A stretch of 64,000 nt of DNA from Megalonaias nervosa (Eukaryota > Mollusca > Bivalvia > Unionida > Unionidae), in NCBI GenBank assembly GCA_016617855.1, contig JAECUM010001159.1, positions 1 through 64,000 of the forward strand, read 5' to 3'. Positions 1 to 14,000 of the stretch are shown here, piece after piece (the first letter of the stretch is position 1; each line of letters begins with the position of its first letter). The notes under the pieces are model-generated. The model was not told where the DNA came from. It worked only from the letters and a program-made list of their open reading frames with translations, and did no database searches. The translations under genes and the position numbers were made by a program.

Positions 1-396
1 TATGCTAGAATGAAAACAATTCAGTAAGCAAATCACACAGAATTGAGATTATCAATGAAAGTTGGTACATTGGAATCGATAATGATTGGAAGAAAAAAAA
101 CAAGGTGTCAAAAAGGCTCCTATAAGCAGCCTGTGTCTGAGTGTGTTGCACTCTTGCACCTTCTGAATGGGCACCTGAATGGAACAGGGTGCCTGTTCAG
201 AAGGTGCAAGTGTGCAACACTTCCATCTTTGATATCAAATAATTATGTAAGGCATTGTCCTACGTTACTGATGGTTGTATATGTTGTAAGTAGTTGCATA
301 TGCATTAAAATTTTAAAAATCAGTATTTGGTCCTGAAAATCAGTATTTTTGTCATAAGCAATCAGTATTTTTGTACTTGGGGGTTGGCAGCTATGG
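1..396 (+). mobile_element. DNA transposon copy alpha-1, right part
   Basis: This stretch aligns through its whole length with 18028-18419: both start TATGCTAGAA, both include a hairpin-like GAATGG...GGTGCAA segment, and both end GGGGGTTGGCAGCTATGG. In the second copy that end is matched by an inverted copy at the other end. The left part of this copy lies beyond the window start. A local open frame (43-336) has no recognisable product. Confidence 0.7.
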
Positions 397-536
397 TATG
401 TATGTGTATATGTATGTATGAATGTATGTATGTGTGTGGGTGTGTGTGTGTGTGTACATGTGTGTGTATATATGAATGTATGTATGTATCTGTATATATC
501 TATGTATGTATGCAAGAATGCATGCATGTAAACAGG
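394..536 (+). repeat. TATG/TG microsatellite
   Basis: Degenerate (TATG)n mixed with (TG)n and (AATG)n directly follows the transposon end. It generates several spurious open frames on both strands rich in Cys/Tyr/Met or His/Thr. Confidence 0.9.
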
Positions 537-639
537 TAATTCCATCCACGGATTGCTTTTGTGCAAAGTTCGATTTCTGCAAAATACTGTGCATGCTGTT
601 TCATATCAGTTGTTTTGTAGTCATAAAACTGCTGCTATT

Positions 640-978
640 AATGATCATGGTTAGCGTCTGCTCATTATTTATCTTTCATAAATAATCATGGTTAGCATCT
701 GTTCATTATTTATCTTTCATAAATAATCATGGTTAGCGTCTGTTCATTATTTATGTTTCATAAATAATCATGGTTAGCATCTGTTCATTATTTATCTTTC
801 ATAAATAATCATGGTTAGCATCTGTTCATTATTTATCTTTCATAAATAATCATGGTTAGCATCTGTTCATTATTTATCTTTCATAAATAATCATGGTTAG
901 CGTCTGTTCATTATTTATCTTTCATAAATAATCATGGTTAGCATCTGTTCATTATTTATCTTTCATAAATAATCATGG
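640..978 (+). repeat. 41-bp minisatellite, 8 copies plus a partial
   Basis: Units of AATAATCATGGTTAGCATCT followed by GTTCATTATTTATCTTTCAT repeat every 41 bases with few differences (AGCAT/AGCGT is the main variable site). Low divergence suggests recent expansion or homogenisation. Confidence 0.92.
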
Positions 979-1111
979 CATCAATTTGTATCTTCTGAGT
1001 AATAGATTGATTGATCAATTGACGGAATTGGTTGATCAATTGATATAAGTTTAGAATTGACTTTTTTGCTTGCTTGTGCTTCATAATATACCTTACATAT
1101 TTTCAAAAAAT

Positions 1112-1285
1112 GAATACACTGGGGGTACTGTATCCATGGGGGTACTGTATCCATGGGGGTACTGTATCCATCTCCACATATTGGGCATTCTGTAATCTTA
1201 AAATAATCTTTGAATGAATACACTGGGGGTACTGTATCCATCTCCACATATTGGGCATTCTGTAATCTCAAAATAATCTTTGAAT
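1112..1285 (+). repeat. Nested tandem repeat
   Basis: An outer unit of roughly 85-110 bases (GAATACACTGGGGGTACTGT ... AAAATAATCTTTGAAT) occurs twice. In the first copy the inner 18-bp piece GGGGGTACTGTATCCAT(G) is itself tripled. An open frame on the minus strand across it is a by-product. Confidence 0.85.
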
Positions 1286-1906
1286 CCAGCATGCCCCTTG
1301 GTCCTTGACATCTCACATGCCAAGTTACAAATTGGGATAGGATAAAACTAAAATAAAAAAAACAAAATAATTATTTAGTTGAATGAAGAATGATTTAATT
1401 GTGTTTAAAATGTATAAAAGATACCAGTGTGGTCTTTATTTAAAACATACGAATATGGTCTTTGTTTAAGTTTTCTTACCAACTTTGATTCCAGTTTTAG
1501 CAGGATCATTATTTAGCTCTGCTGAGAAAAGCATTGTGATTAAAATTCACCACCTCCTATGATAATTCTGTGACTAAAAACAATTTGATTGGACTGTGAA
1601 TGCAGACTTACAAGCATGAATGTTGGTTTACATACATTACTGTGTCATGTGACTTGCTTATAGGAAAAACTACAATCTCTGTATATGAAGTCAAGTCTGT
1701 TGACACCAATCTGGTCAGTCATTTAAGATTCCAGTCTAGCATTAGCCATTTAATATCTCTGCCCTTTCATGAACAGTACATGATACTTCTAGACATATCT
1801 GTGTATGAGTTTCATTTGTCTGCATTATGCTATGTGTTAGTCAAGCTCTCATTGAATTGAAGAGAAAAAATTGAAAATTTAAGTGTTTATGTTTTTTTCT
1901 TTGCAG

Positions 1907-2013
1907 TGGTTAAGTACAACCAAATTTCCAACTCCTGAGATGTCACAGGTGTGGGACCTCATGAGTCAGATGAAGTTAAAAGTGTATGAAATGCTGGATT
2001 CAGACAATGATGG
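1907..2013 (+). CDS. SYMPK: SYMPK exon e1
   Basis: The acceptor is TTTCTTTGCAG and the donor GTAGGT. The exon begins in phase 0 with [12 protein letters not shown] and ends within the Gly codon of LDSDNDG. It matches the vertebrate segment beginning near residue 143, in the N-terminal HEAT-like domain that contacts Ssu72. It encodes residues 1-36 of the partial protein seen here. The preceding exon is not in the window, so the upstream intron exceeds 1.9 kb. Confidence 0.95.
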
Positions 2014-5000
2014 GTAGGTTTTTCAGGGGAAACTGCATCACAGAATAACTGACATTTTCACTGAAAATAGCTAGAGCAAAATATTTAATGGTTAATGATG
2101 CATACTTTATTTCCGTCATTCATCTAAGAGCAGTGTTACCTATGTATATACATCTATATATCCATACACCTTAGTTAAGTTTTGCATTTATATTAGTTTT
2201 CAGTCAGTCTGGCTGTGTATCCATGTTTTATGAGCACAGTTCTCAGTCGGATGCAATACCCGATTACATTAACATCAGGATATTACTCTCTGCTACCTCT
2301 GAATCCAGCCCTACCTATAAAATGAGAAAACATCTTTCCATCTATATATCACAGAGACAAAGACTGCTATGCCCCCTTTGGTTTCCACCCATATTAGGAA
2401 TGTTTATTTGTTTTAAACTTTTGCTTGCAACTGTTAATAGTCTCTCTGAAGACTCGGTGCCAGTTTATAATAATTTTTGACTGTGCAACATTTTTTTTTT
2501 TATAGTGGTATAGTAAGTCGGATCATTGATATACCTGGTGTACACATTTGCATTTTTCCACTGAATTTATTTGATTCAATGTATTTCCAATTGTTATTCA
2601 TGTGATTTCAATAAGTAACACTCAAGTTTTCACTCGTCTATTCATATGGCTCAGTTAAACTTCTTAGGTCATCTCTGTAACATGAGAATGTCTACTTTAA
2701 CAGTTTATCTTAGGCATGTGCAAGCTATGGCCCACAGGATGGATCCATCACATGACCTGGTTCTATACGCTTATTACATCATAGTGCATGGCATTAAAAA
2801 TTGTTGATCCAGCCCACACCCTGGAGGAAGTTGCACATGCCTGGTTTATATATTTGTTGTATGCACTAGTTTTAATTTTTCTTCTTTCTTTCATTACAGA
2901 GATGTCAATAAAGCTTACAAAGTTCAGATACTTTAAAGTTGTTCAGGTCAATAATAAAGTGTACCTTACTTGTATAAAATGTTCTTCATCACACCTATGT
3001 AGCACTGTGGGCAAAAGATATTTGGTCCAGTGTCTTAAATTAATCGGCTGCAAAAAAGTCATTCTTGGAATCTTTTGAGCACAATGTATTAGGTATCCAT
3101 TGGGTGATCGTTTTATATGGGATATCAAGATTCTGCTCTTACCCCATTTAGAAATACTTAAAACAGCACCAACAATGATGATTATGTCTGATTCCATGAA
3201 AGCTGCACTAAGCGATTCCAATCAAGCTATAATGGAATTGTGTATACTATGCAAACTGCAACAAGCTTCCTGATTGAGATTGTTGCCGATTGAATTGGAC
3301 AGAACTTTGACCATTTTTTAACTCAATTTGGCATCCCACTGGGCATAAGTCCCCATCCCACCTGTGCATGGACTTAGTACAAATGAAGCAGAACATGTGT
3401 GATTGTCTTCCAACTTTGCTACCTAGCCAGGCCTGTCATCCAGCCATCAAGCCAGTTAGTTTATGGTTTTAGCAGGTGTGAGTCAATCATTTCAGACTGG
3501 CAAAATGCACATCATTCGACAGTTCATTCAATGAAGATGGCTTCCATCCAGCAGACTGCCCTTGACAAGTGACCAACCATTTCCATGATGCCAGTACATG
3601 GAGCACTGGCATCTCAGTTAGAGTCTTCCGTCCAGCCCACCCCAGCTGAGCATGCCATACTGATATTTGCCAGACTGACTGTTCTTCATGGTGGATATGT
3701 CTCAGCTAGCCTACTAGAGTATCTGACAGGTAGAGTAATTTCAACACATGATGATGAGTTGTCATCACTGCCATGTGGAATGCTATACACCTGGATGCAG
3801 TGCATACAGGAGAATAACCCCCATTTTATGAGTGGGATGAGAAGGACTTGCCAGAACATTCCAATCCCACCATGGAAGGATAGTGTTCAGATATATTGAA
3901 TTTAGCCTCCACTGGGATGCCCTCATCAACCAGCAGTAAGTACTACTTGATAAGGTCAGGCCTCCATGGATACTTTGAAGGCATATGAGAGGAAGTGGTG
4001 TGTTTTCAAAGTCACGCCACTCTCAGCCTCCATCTCCCAGCTGGCTAACTACCTTTATTTCCTAGTTGAGGACAAGACGCTGGCCCCTATCACAATCAAG
4101 GGATACATTTCCATGATTTAAAACATGTTCATACATCATGGAAGAGATGATAGTGGCTGCAACAAGAATCTTTGTGAAAATACTTGCCATACAAATATGA
4201 ATATCCTGTTATAAGTTTTGATCAAGCTTAAACAAGTAAACATCTGCGATATGGGTGGTCACCTATCAGGAACAAGGGGAGTTGATCTGTAGGAGTCACT
4301 TCCCTTCTATTTCATATACAGCAGGAAAGACTTTTTTTTTGTCTTTCAGGGAGGGCTGCATCTAGAGGTAGCAGTGAGTAATTTCCAATGGCAGCACTGT
4401 TACAAGTTTCCAGCATATGGCTAGAAACAAAAAAAATGGACAATACTAATTAATTAACCTTTGTGGTTATAAAGAAGCACAATTGTGATTGACACTTGCA
4501 TCACAGTTTTGTCGGATAGTTTCCACATATTCCACTTTGAACAACTATATGTAAGGTCAGTTATCAACTGACAGTCCGATGTGTTTTGTCAAACAGCCAG
4601 GATATTATCCATGAAGACATCTTGACCTAGGTATTTCTGGCACTATCAGCATAATCTTGTTTGTTCATTAAAAAATAGGCATGAACTTATTCATGGTATT
4701 TACTGCATTGGGGTGTTTATCCATTAAATGCTATTAGTCATATACTGGAAGTGATGCTTCCAAGTCACTGCTTCGGTTGCCTAGTGATTACAGCATCTGC
4801 TTCGGATGCAGGAAGTCATGGGTTCACACCCCAGCAGAGTCATACCAAAGGCTTTAAAAAAATGGTACTAACAGCTGCTTTGCTAGGCACTCAACATTAA
4901 GAGGTTACTGTTAGGACAGGTCGGCCTGGTTTCAGGATAATGTGACTGGGTGGGACATCATGCTGCATGTCTGCAGCATGATTCCCCAGTGCTAGACATC

Positions 5001-8000
5001 ACTGTAAAACTGTCACACTGCAGACATCATAGCGATACCACTAAAAAATTGTTAAAGCTACATTAAAATCCAACTCACACACACTAATGCTTCCAACCTT
5101 AGCTTTAACCCATTTAGTTAGGGATGATCAGGAGAGTTGTGAACCAAGTATGGTTACGGGATAAGAGCCCCTGAATGTTCTGGCATTGTATATTTTGAGT
5201 GTTTACTGCAACTGTTATTATTTTCTTTTCAGAATACGTACACATGCTGTAAAATTTATAGAAGGAGTGGTTCTAACATTGTCGTGGAAGACACCAGTAA
5301 GTTTATGTTCTGACAGTACATTTGATTTGTCATTATTATTGTTGTAAATATCTGTCAAAAATTAAATGTTTTGCAAAAGTGTGTATTCATAGAAATGATA
5401 AAAGGATTGTGGGGTAAATAATAAGCTATATCTTATTATGATTTATAAGCCATTGTAATTTTTGACCTTCTCATAATTTTCCCAGTGGAGTTATCATAGT
5501 TCCAAAAACTCTCAGCTTTGGTTTAACTGGTTTTTAATCAAGTTCCCAAGTTACAACTTTAAACCAGGTTCAGAAATTGTTCATTTTAGCTACCAGCCAA
5601 GTAAGTATAATACAGATCATTGAGGCGCATTTTAAAGTTATTGATAGATGAGCTTTGAATGCTTTTATCAAGTTGTCTTTAATAGTCTAGGGATCACTGA
5701 TATAATTCAAATGCATATTTAATACATTAAAATGCATTCAGCTTGTTTTTACTGTTTTAGGAGAGTGAGATTCCCAAGACTACAAAGCCCGAGTCTGACA
5801 TCTGCCTTGATATAGTCCCAGAGTCCTCTAAGTATCTGAAAGTCAAAAAGTTGGAAGATGAGGGCAAGAAAATGTTTGCTGCTCTTCTGCAGTTCCAGGC
5901 TTCTCCGCACATTTCTAGGTAAACAACTACGAATTACTTGGCATCATTTTGCTTGAATCCCATGATGATGGTTTTTTTTAAGAGAGTGTGATTTATATTA
6001 ACATTTTGATACTCTATTTTAAGAATTTTACCCTTTTCTCCTATATTTTTGTTTTGGATGGGGTTTTTGGGAGGGGGGGAGATGACAAAGTTTCCTGGCA
6101 CTATTTAGACAAGATTGTGATGATGTGCAATTAAACTCTGTACTTAACAGTAGGTATTCCAAGCACTTTTAGGATATCAGCAAATACAATTAAAAGCACT
6201 AAGCTGTTGTTACCATCCTTAAGACCTTAAGATGAAAATAAAATGTTGAAAAAGTCATGTAAATTGGTCAAATACTTTTCAAGCTATGACCTTTCAGAGA
6301 TTTTGAGGGATTTAGGAAATTTGTGATCCCCATCGAAATGCAATTACCATCAACTTCGGATGAGTAAAAAAAAAATTTGAAGCTATACAACAGTGGCATT
6401 TACTGTAAAGCTAGACAAGTTCCTTGTTATTCAAGAAATGCAAGCACTACAATCATATACAAAAAATCCTTTTTATTAGGTTCACTCTAAGACAGTAAAA
6501 CTAAGAGGACGGCCTTACTGGAAATGCTAGAAATTGAGCTTTCCCATGAATTTGCAACCTTGCTATAATAAGACTATGACATTTAAATGCAAATTAAAGT
6601 ATGTTCCTGTGTGAAAACCTTCTGAAAACAAAGCCTAATTTTTTCTGGGCCTATGGGTATGAAACTTTTGCTGTACCAGATTATAGAAATCGGGAAAAAG
6701 GGCAAAAATTTAAATGTCCCAAAAAATGCAAAAACAACAATTTTCAAAAGGTCACAACATTTTTATTTATTGATGGATTTTAATAGTTCTTGTATCAAAA
6801 TGCAGAGCATTGTATGAAGAATTCATGCAATATACAACATTAGTGTGAAGTAGGTTTTAAAGCAATATCTGAAAATAGGCAAGAAATGGCAAAAACAACA
6901 ATTTTCAAAAGTTTGCAACTTTCTCAATTAGTAACTGATTTTGATAGTTTTTGCACCAAAAAGGAGCATAATACAGCCTTAATGCATACATACTAATAAA
7001 GCAAATATAATTATGATAAAGCAAAGATAGGTTACAAAGCAAGAGCCAATGACAAAATATCAAAATCTTTCACTATGAGTAATGTTTTGAAGATAATGTA
7101 CACTTCAAACAGTAGATACAATTGTAAATGTTTTAAAGGACTGCTTTGTTTGAAATAATCAGAAAAGTAACAGTTTTAACAAAGTTTTTGCTTGAGATTT
7201 TTATTCTGCTGTATTGCTGGTCAATGTGTCATATATTTTCAACTTTCCAGGTTAGGCCATCGCTTGAAACTGGTTGTACATTATAGTTCCAATCAAACAC
7301 AAAACACGACTTAACCTCGGCAATGTCATCACTGGCTGGCCATTTGAAAAGATTGGTTTTGGTTTTCATCTGGCATAAAAACTGTACAAGTGCCAGATCA
7401 GGTTGGTGTACTTCCAACACTTGTCCAATGTAATATTGGTCATCGTAATACACAGCTACCCATACTCCTTGGTGTCTGAATTTAAAAGTTTCACTTCCAC
7501 TTGAACGTCACTGTCATCTTCTGATAAAGGGAGTGACAAGGAAAGCTTTCTCTTCTGATCGCAAGGGTTGTACTCAATATCTGCAGACTCTGGAGATAGA
7601 AAAATCAGAAATGCCATATAGATATAAAAGAAATCAGAAATTGGGGATAGGTCTCGTAGTTTTAACGTAAAATGCCAGTCTATAGCGAGATAGATTTACA
7701 ATGCCCTTTTATCGTTAATAAACACTTATCCCAAATTTTGGACCTTGCTCAAAATTAAAAACCAAAAGAAACAAAGTAAAAAGAAATAAAGAAGGGTAAC
7801 AGAGCCCATTTTCATTTTGGTGAATCATGTTTACAAACAGAAAGGTCAAAGGTCACAATTTTATCGCTATCCAATTCAATCTATTAATTAATTGCTCAGC
7901 CATATACAAGAAGAAAAAAATTATGTCAACAAATTTACTATAAATACATAAAATAACATGCCAAGCTTCATCCAAGGCTATTTTTGCGTGCGTATTTCAT

Positions 8001-11000
8001 GTGTAAAAATGACTTAGCCAGGGAAATCGGACTCGAAAGGTTTTCCTTGAACCGTAGAATAGGACCTCCAATTAATGACTTCAAGTACTCAAAAAACATA
8101 TAAAGACAAAAATAAATATAAAACATTAAAAACAAATCATTTTACTTACAAACTAGCAATAAATAATCCGTGGATTGAATATCAGAGGCCATAATACGTC
8201 TTGGATTTACATCGAGTTAGGTTGCATATGTGCGCCATTGCACATGGTGTATTTCCAGCATGCAGAAAATTCTGCTGTTTATGCAGAAATAAAGTATAAT
8301 GAACATGCTTTAAAATGATATCAAATTTGTATTTTAAACTGAGCTTTACCTGAAAAATTGTCATTTTGAAGTTTTCATCGTGTAAAATTTGAAGCATAAC
8401 CCCCCCCAATTTACACAGTAAAGATATCAAAATGTAGGTCATTCACTCTGCTTTACAATGGTGCTAAATATAGTAACATGGGAATTACCACGCATAATCC
8501 CAAGCCTTACAATAAACCTGTATGTAAAATTTTCACGTTCGGACGAACCGCCGCTGCACAAATTATGCCCTTTACTTACCTCAAACAAACATGTTTTTAA
8601 ATGTGAAAATAAAAGAAAAACATAAAGATTGATGCATAAAATGATAGAAGAATAGTAGTTCTTGTGACAAATGCAGATATTTATTGATTTTATGCATAGT
8701 GATGGCATAAAATTTGTTGTTCAAAATGTGCAAAATTTTGACTTTTGCCCTGCTGGCAACCCATTGACCTGGTCATCTAGGGCAGCTTGGAACACCTAAT
8801 AACAGACAGCTGCATTTATTCCATGTCCATTCAACCCAGTAGTAAAAGTTTACATTTCTAATGATCATTTATGGAGAATGTCTTAAGAATGTAAATTTTT
8901 CATGCTATTTTTATAACATGTGGAATGAAAATCCTGTTTTTCTGTAAATATTTGCTCAACCAAATTACCTGATTTTACCATTAGAATTAGTTAAGAGTTT
9001 TCAAAATTTACTGACCGCATTGCTTCCCATGACTAAAGCTCAGTTGGCTGTTGTGTGTGACATCATCCTAGAATAAGTCCACCAGCCATTAAGGTAGAAA
9101 TGTGTAATGATTGTATGGTCCTTTGAACTAACAGTGATTTTATACAGTAGATGGTTACAATCAGAAACAGAAAAAGGGCCATTGGTGTCCCTTTTTTTCA
9201 ATTTCTAACTGAATAAAGATGCAGAAAATAGGTATCTACGAATGATACTATAGGATGGCGAAGCATTTTAAAGAGTTTTTAAAGTAGGCCCCATTGCTCG
9301 CTTAGATTTTTTTCCAAGCCTATTACAGATGATCATGTAATTGCAAATCCTCCTGAAATTTAAGTAACAATTTTTGAAATGTCATTTAAGCAATCTTTGA
9401 GGAAAATGTGAAAAGTGGGAACTGTGAGAGAGAGAAAGAAGAAGCAAAATATTGAAAAATAAGTCTTCTTTCATAAGTTACAGAAGTTTGAACTGCAAGC
9501 ATATATGTTTGTTAATCCTTACCTTTATAGGTTTACGAGGGGAAATTATACCATAAAATATCATATAGAACATGATGAAATGTTCTCTTGCAAGATAAGA
9601 AGTTACTTGTAAAGGGGAAGGTTTTCCTGTGTACTATTTCAAAGAACTTCAATTTATTTTAAAGAATTGTTGTCAAAAATTTTGACTGAAAATTGGAATC
9701 CAATGTATTTCCTTTTGCAGTGTGGCATACATAATATGAAAGTTAGAAAATATGTAGAAATTGCACTTGTGCATTTAAATAAGCTGATTTTCGTAATTGT
9801 TTCCAGTGATTGTAATCGTGTGGGTTTTTTTAAAAACTTTGATGGTTATAGACCAGAAGAGCATATGGTATGGCCTGTTGTCCATTATCCATCAGTCCAT
9901 TTGTAATTATTACTCTTACAAGGCTATGTGGATAAAGTGGGTGAGCACATGGATGTTTAATTTTTATATCAAAACTCCAGGCGTCTTATAGTTTGGGTTT
10001 TTCGTTGCTTTAAAAAAAAAATAATTTCAGTTTTCAAAGGTCAAAATTTTCAGTTTACTTTAAATATTTATTTCTGTTTCAGTATTAACCTTATGACAGT
10101 AATGGGCAGCATAACTAATATTGCAAAGCAGAGGCCAGCCTTTTTTGGGAGAGTTGTACAGGCATTTGAGGGACTTCATGGTAGACACATTTAATTATTT
10201 TTATCACTTAATTTGTGTACATTTAACGCATCATCTTTTTTTAGTACAGTATTGATTTGTTGAAGAAAAAAACCCTCAGTACTCATTCTCAGAGTTGAAG
10301 AAATTATATTCTGAATGCAAGTTACTTTCTGGCAGGAACATTTAAAAAGAGCAATCAAAGAGTTCCTGAGTTCCTACTGCAGTTTTTCATGGCAGAAAGG
10401 GTTTCTTAATATTGTGTCATAAGCTCAATGTATGTGTGATAAATCCAGTTTTATATCTTTTGATTATGGTGTTTTTATCTGTATGATTGCTGTTTTTACA
10501 TATCCAAGTCCACAATCTATGCTCTTAGACTTACAATACAACAAAGGTATGGTATTGACAAACTTGATGAATGAAATGAAGTTTAATAAATATTTTCTTT
10601 TATGTATGTTATTGTATTAGATGTAAACTATCATAATTTAGGCAGGTATGTGCCCTGTATCACACAAATATATACCCCACACACACACACACACATGCAC
10701 ACACACATATATAAACTGTTTGTGGTACTGGTTCAGTAAGTTTTCTTCCAACATTTCCAGATGATAACTTAAGTTTTACTAAACATAATTCAACAACATT
10801 CATTAACTCTGTGTCTTTTAGCTCCTGCAAGAACACTAGAAGCTAAAAAATAGTTCTACCTATGCATTTCATTTTGGAATAATACCCGAGTTCTACTGAA
10901 CAAATTTCAGCACGTCTCGTTCATGTGTGCCTCTTAGTACAAAAAAAAGAATCATATTGATTTTAGGAATGGTGACTTAGAAGTCAAGGTTACTGTTGCT

Positions 11001-14000
11001 AGATATAGATTTTACCATTGCATTTTATTTTCAGATGTTAATTTAAGATTTAGAGAACAAAATTCAGTGCAGTTTGGTACTCGTGTTTCCCTTAGCTCAT
11101 GAAAATCTGTGATTTTGGGGTCAGTGAAGGTAAAGGTCATTGTTGCTAAAAATAAAATCATGTCTGCAACAGATGTGGCCTCATACAGGAGAGTATCTTA
11201 GTTCTTGGTAAAGGTCAGGAAAGAAATAAACCCTGGTGGGCAAGATTGACTTAAGAACATTGCGATTGGGAAATGATTGAATAGCTAATGGTTTTTCATG
11301 GAGAGTTGCACCAGAGTACAGAATAGAGGAAGCTAATGACAGTGAGCAGGACATTTGGTGGCAAGGGGTTGAAGAGGGCACTGTCTTTCTCTTTAGGTGG
11401 ATTAATCACTATGTGGAGCAAAGGTGACTAATTTTTGCCCAAAGCCATATCAACAGTAGTACTGCTAACTCCTTTATATTCAGAGAGTCAGTATACAGCC
11501 TATTGTTAATATTTCGGACTCTTATTTTTTTAAAGCAAAGTTATGGACTTAGCTAGCAGTTGCATTGTTTGTGAGCAAAATGTTTTTTTTTATGATAGTG
11601 AACCTACCTCCCACTTTGGCCAAGTCACAAGTGAGCAGTGTGAGGAAGAACCTGAAAATGCAAATGCTAGCCCTACTGAAGCACCAGTGTTCTGTTGACT
11701 TTTTGTCAAATATCACCACATTGTTGACTGACCTGGGAGCTACTCAGAGTGAGGTAAGCACGAGGAATCATTTCTTGAATGTGTAGCATTGTGGAAATAT
11801 TGGTATTGCTTTATTCATATGATTCTTGTTAGCATATGTGTAGGCATCAAAATTAAGTTTTTTAGCACTTGGTTTTATTTCTTAAATCTGCTGCATATAT
11901 ATTAACAGTTACAAACATTATTCAAACATTCATCTTGAAGAGTACTAATGACAGTATGAAAAATAGGTCAGAATATTTTGGGGTTTTTTCAGGAAAAGTT
12001 TAGGTACAGTTAGGGATCATGAAATAGCAAAGTTGATAAGACAGCATTCAAGAATTCTTGAGCACATTATCATCAATAATTTTAGCTTCCATCATGTGTT
12101 TGATTTGTGGGAAAATGTAACAGAAAAACAAGCTCATTAATTATTCATAAGTTACTTTGATAGTATTCAAAGCTTTTGTACAGCAGCATTGTGATCATAT
12201 GACTGTATTTAGTATTTTGACACTGACTCAAAATATCTTATATTGTCTAAAGTATGACTGTATTTAGTATTTTGACATTGTCTTACCATATCTTGTATTG
12301 TCGTATTGTACCCATAGGTACAGGGAAAACATAATGACAGTGACAAAGTATATTTGCACTGGAACTTGTAAAATGTGTACTTGGCTGTTGAGGTTTGATT
12401 TCTAAACTTACAAGGACTTTTGTTTTTACCAAGAAGTTGCTGTATGACATAATTTGGTGTTTTTTCACTACAACATAAGTTATATTGTATGTCAATATGA
12501 TTTTAATAATTATTTCACATTTTATGTTGAATTTATACTATTGCCTTGACAGGTGATGAAGGCCATGCCTAAGCTGGATGAGAGCAGAAAAAGAAAAGCT
12601 GAAGAGACAGTACAGTCTTCCAAAAAACAGAAAGTTGAAAAAGAGGTATTCTTGTTTAATAGATAATGACTGATCAATAGAGTTTTGAATTTCATCAGTG
12701 ATCCATGGTTTTTACATCTCTTATACTGGGAATATACAGTGCAACCTCACTTAACCAGACAGTCAGGGGATAAGATAATCTTGGATATTCAGGAGAGGTG
12801 TCTTTTTGTGAAGAAATTAAATAACAGAAGGAGAAACCAGACATTGGCTAGATATATGGGATCAAAAGGTCAAAGGTTATTCAGAATGAATAAAAAAGAA
12901 ATTTAGTTTCACACAGCAGCTTTTATTTTTTGACTACATTTCCTGGACCATTTTTGGATGACTTGTACTTGTGGGTAAGAAAAATGCCATGAAACTTTTC
13001 ATTTGAAGTGTTGGAGGTCATGGTCATGGCAGGTCAGATTGGTTGCACACAATAGTGGAGTTATTAGATCACATATATTTACCAAATTTAGAGGCTTTCT
13101 TGCACTTGGAGCAAGATAAATGCATCTTGATTTTATGGTCAAAATGTTCAAGGTCAAAGACACCACATGACAAATAAGGAAATATTTAATGGAAATTAAC
13201 TTTAAAGAGGGCTTCCTGATAAAGAATGTAAATCTGTTACAGATATTGGTTTACACAGCTTGAAGTTAAAGGTCACAGTGAGAATCAAATGAAAGCTGTT
13301 CTATACGTTCTTTTTTCAAAATTCACAAATGATTTGTTACTTTGGCAGGGAAGAAGCCTATTGCTTGTAGGGTAAAGGTCATGGTCACTATGTCTCATTG
13401 GTCATTATTGTACTGAGTGAACCCTGCCCTACCAGTACATGTATACAGGAATATTAAACATGTGATGGGAATAAAAGGATATGTGTTTGATCCTCGTCAG
13501 ATACAGGAATATTAAGCATGGGATGGAAATAAAGGGATCCTCGTGTTAGATACAGGAATATTAAACATGGGATGGGAATAAAAGGAATCATGCTTAAGCC
13601 TTGTGTTAGCTACAGGAATATTAAACATGGAAGAGGAATTAAAGGAACATGCATGCAGAAATATTAAACATGGGATGGGAATAAAAGGAATTGTGCATGA
13701 TCCTTATGTTAGATACAGGAATATTAAACAGGGGATGGGAATAAAAGGAATCATGCATGATCCTCATGTTAGATACAGGAATATTAAACATGGGATGGGA
13801 ATAAAAGGAATCATGCATGATTCTCATGTTAGACACAGGAATATTAAACATGGGATGGGAATAAAAGGAATGATGCATGATCCTCATGTTAGATACAGGA
13901 CTATTAAACATGGGATGGGAATAAAAGGAATCATGCATAATCCTCATGATCATTTTGTTGGATACAGGAATATTAAACAGGGGATGGGAATAAAAGGAAC

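Larger units (their letters stand above)
1..1906 (+). other. Intron upstream of e1 (partial)
   Basis: No coding exon could be found here. It holds the right end of a TIR transposon (1-396), a TATG/TG microsatellite, a 41-bp tandem array and a short complex repeat (1112-1285). From 1286 to 1906 the sequence is AT-rich and I see nothing specific in it. Confidence 0.7.
2014..5232 (+). other. Intron 1
   Basis: 3.2 kb. It contains a DIRS-like recombinase remnant (3963-4118 and flanks) and a full CA-tailed SINE (4764-5086). The stretch 2200-2480 shares short phrases (ACATTAACATCAGGA, GAATCCAGC) with 28150-28200 and so is probably another repeat. The rest is unassigned. Confidence 0.7.

Noticed and set aside
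243..594. His/Thr-rich or Cys/Tyr-rich open frames
   Set aside because: They are translations of a TATG/TG microsatellite.
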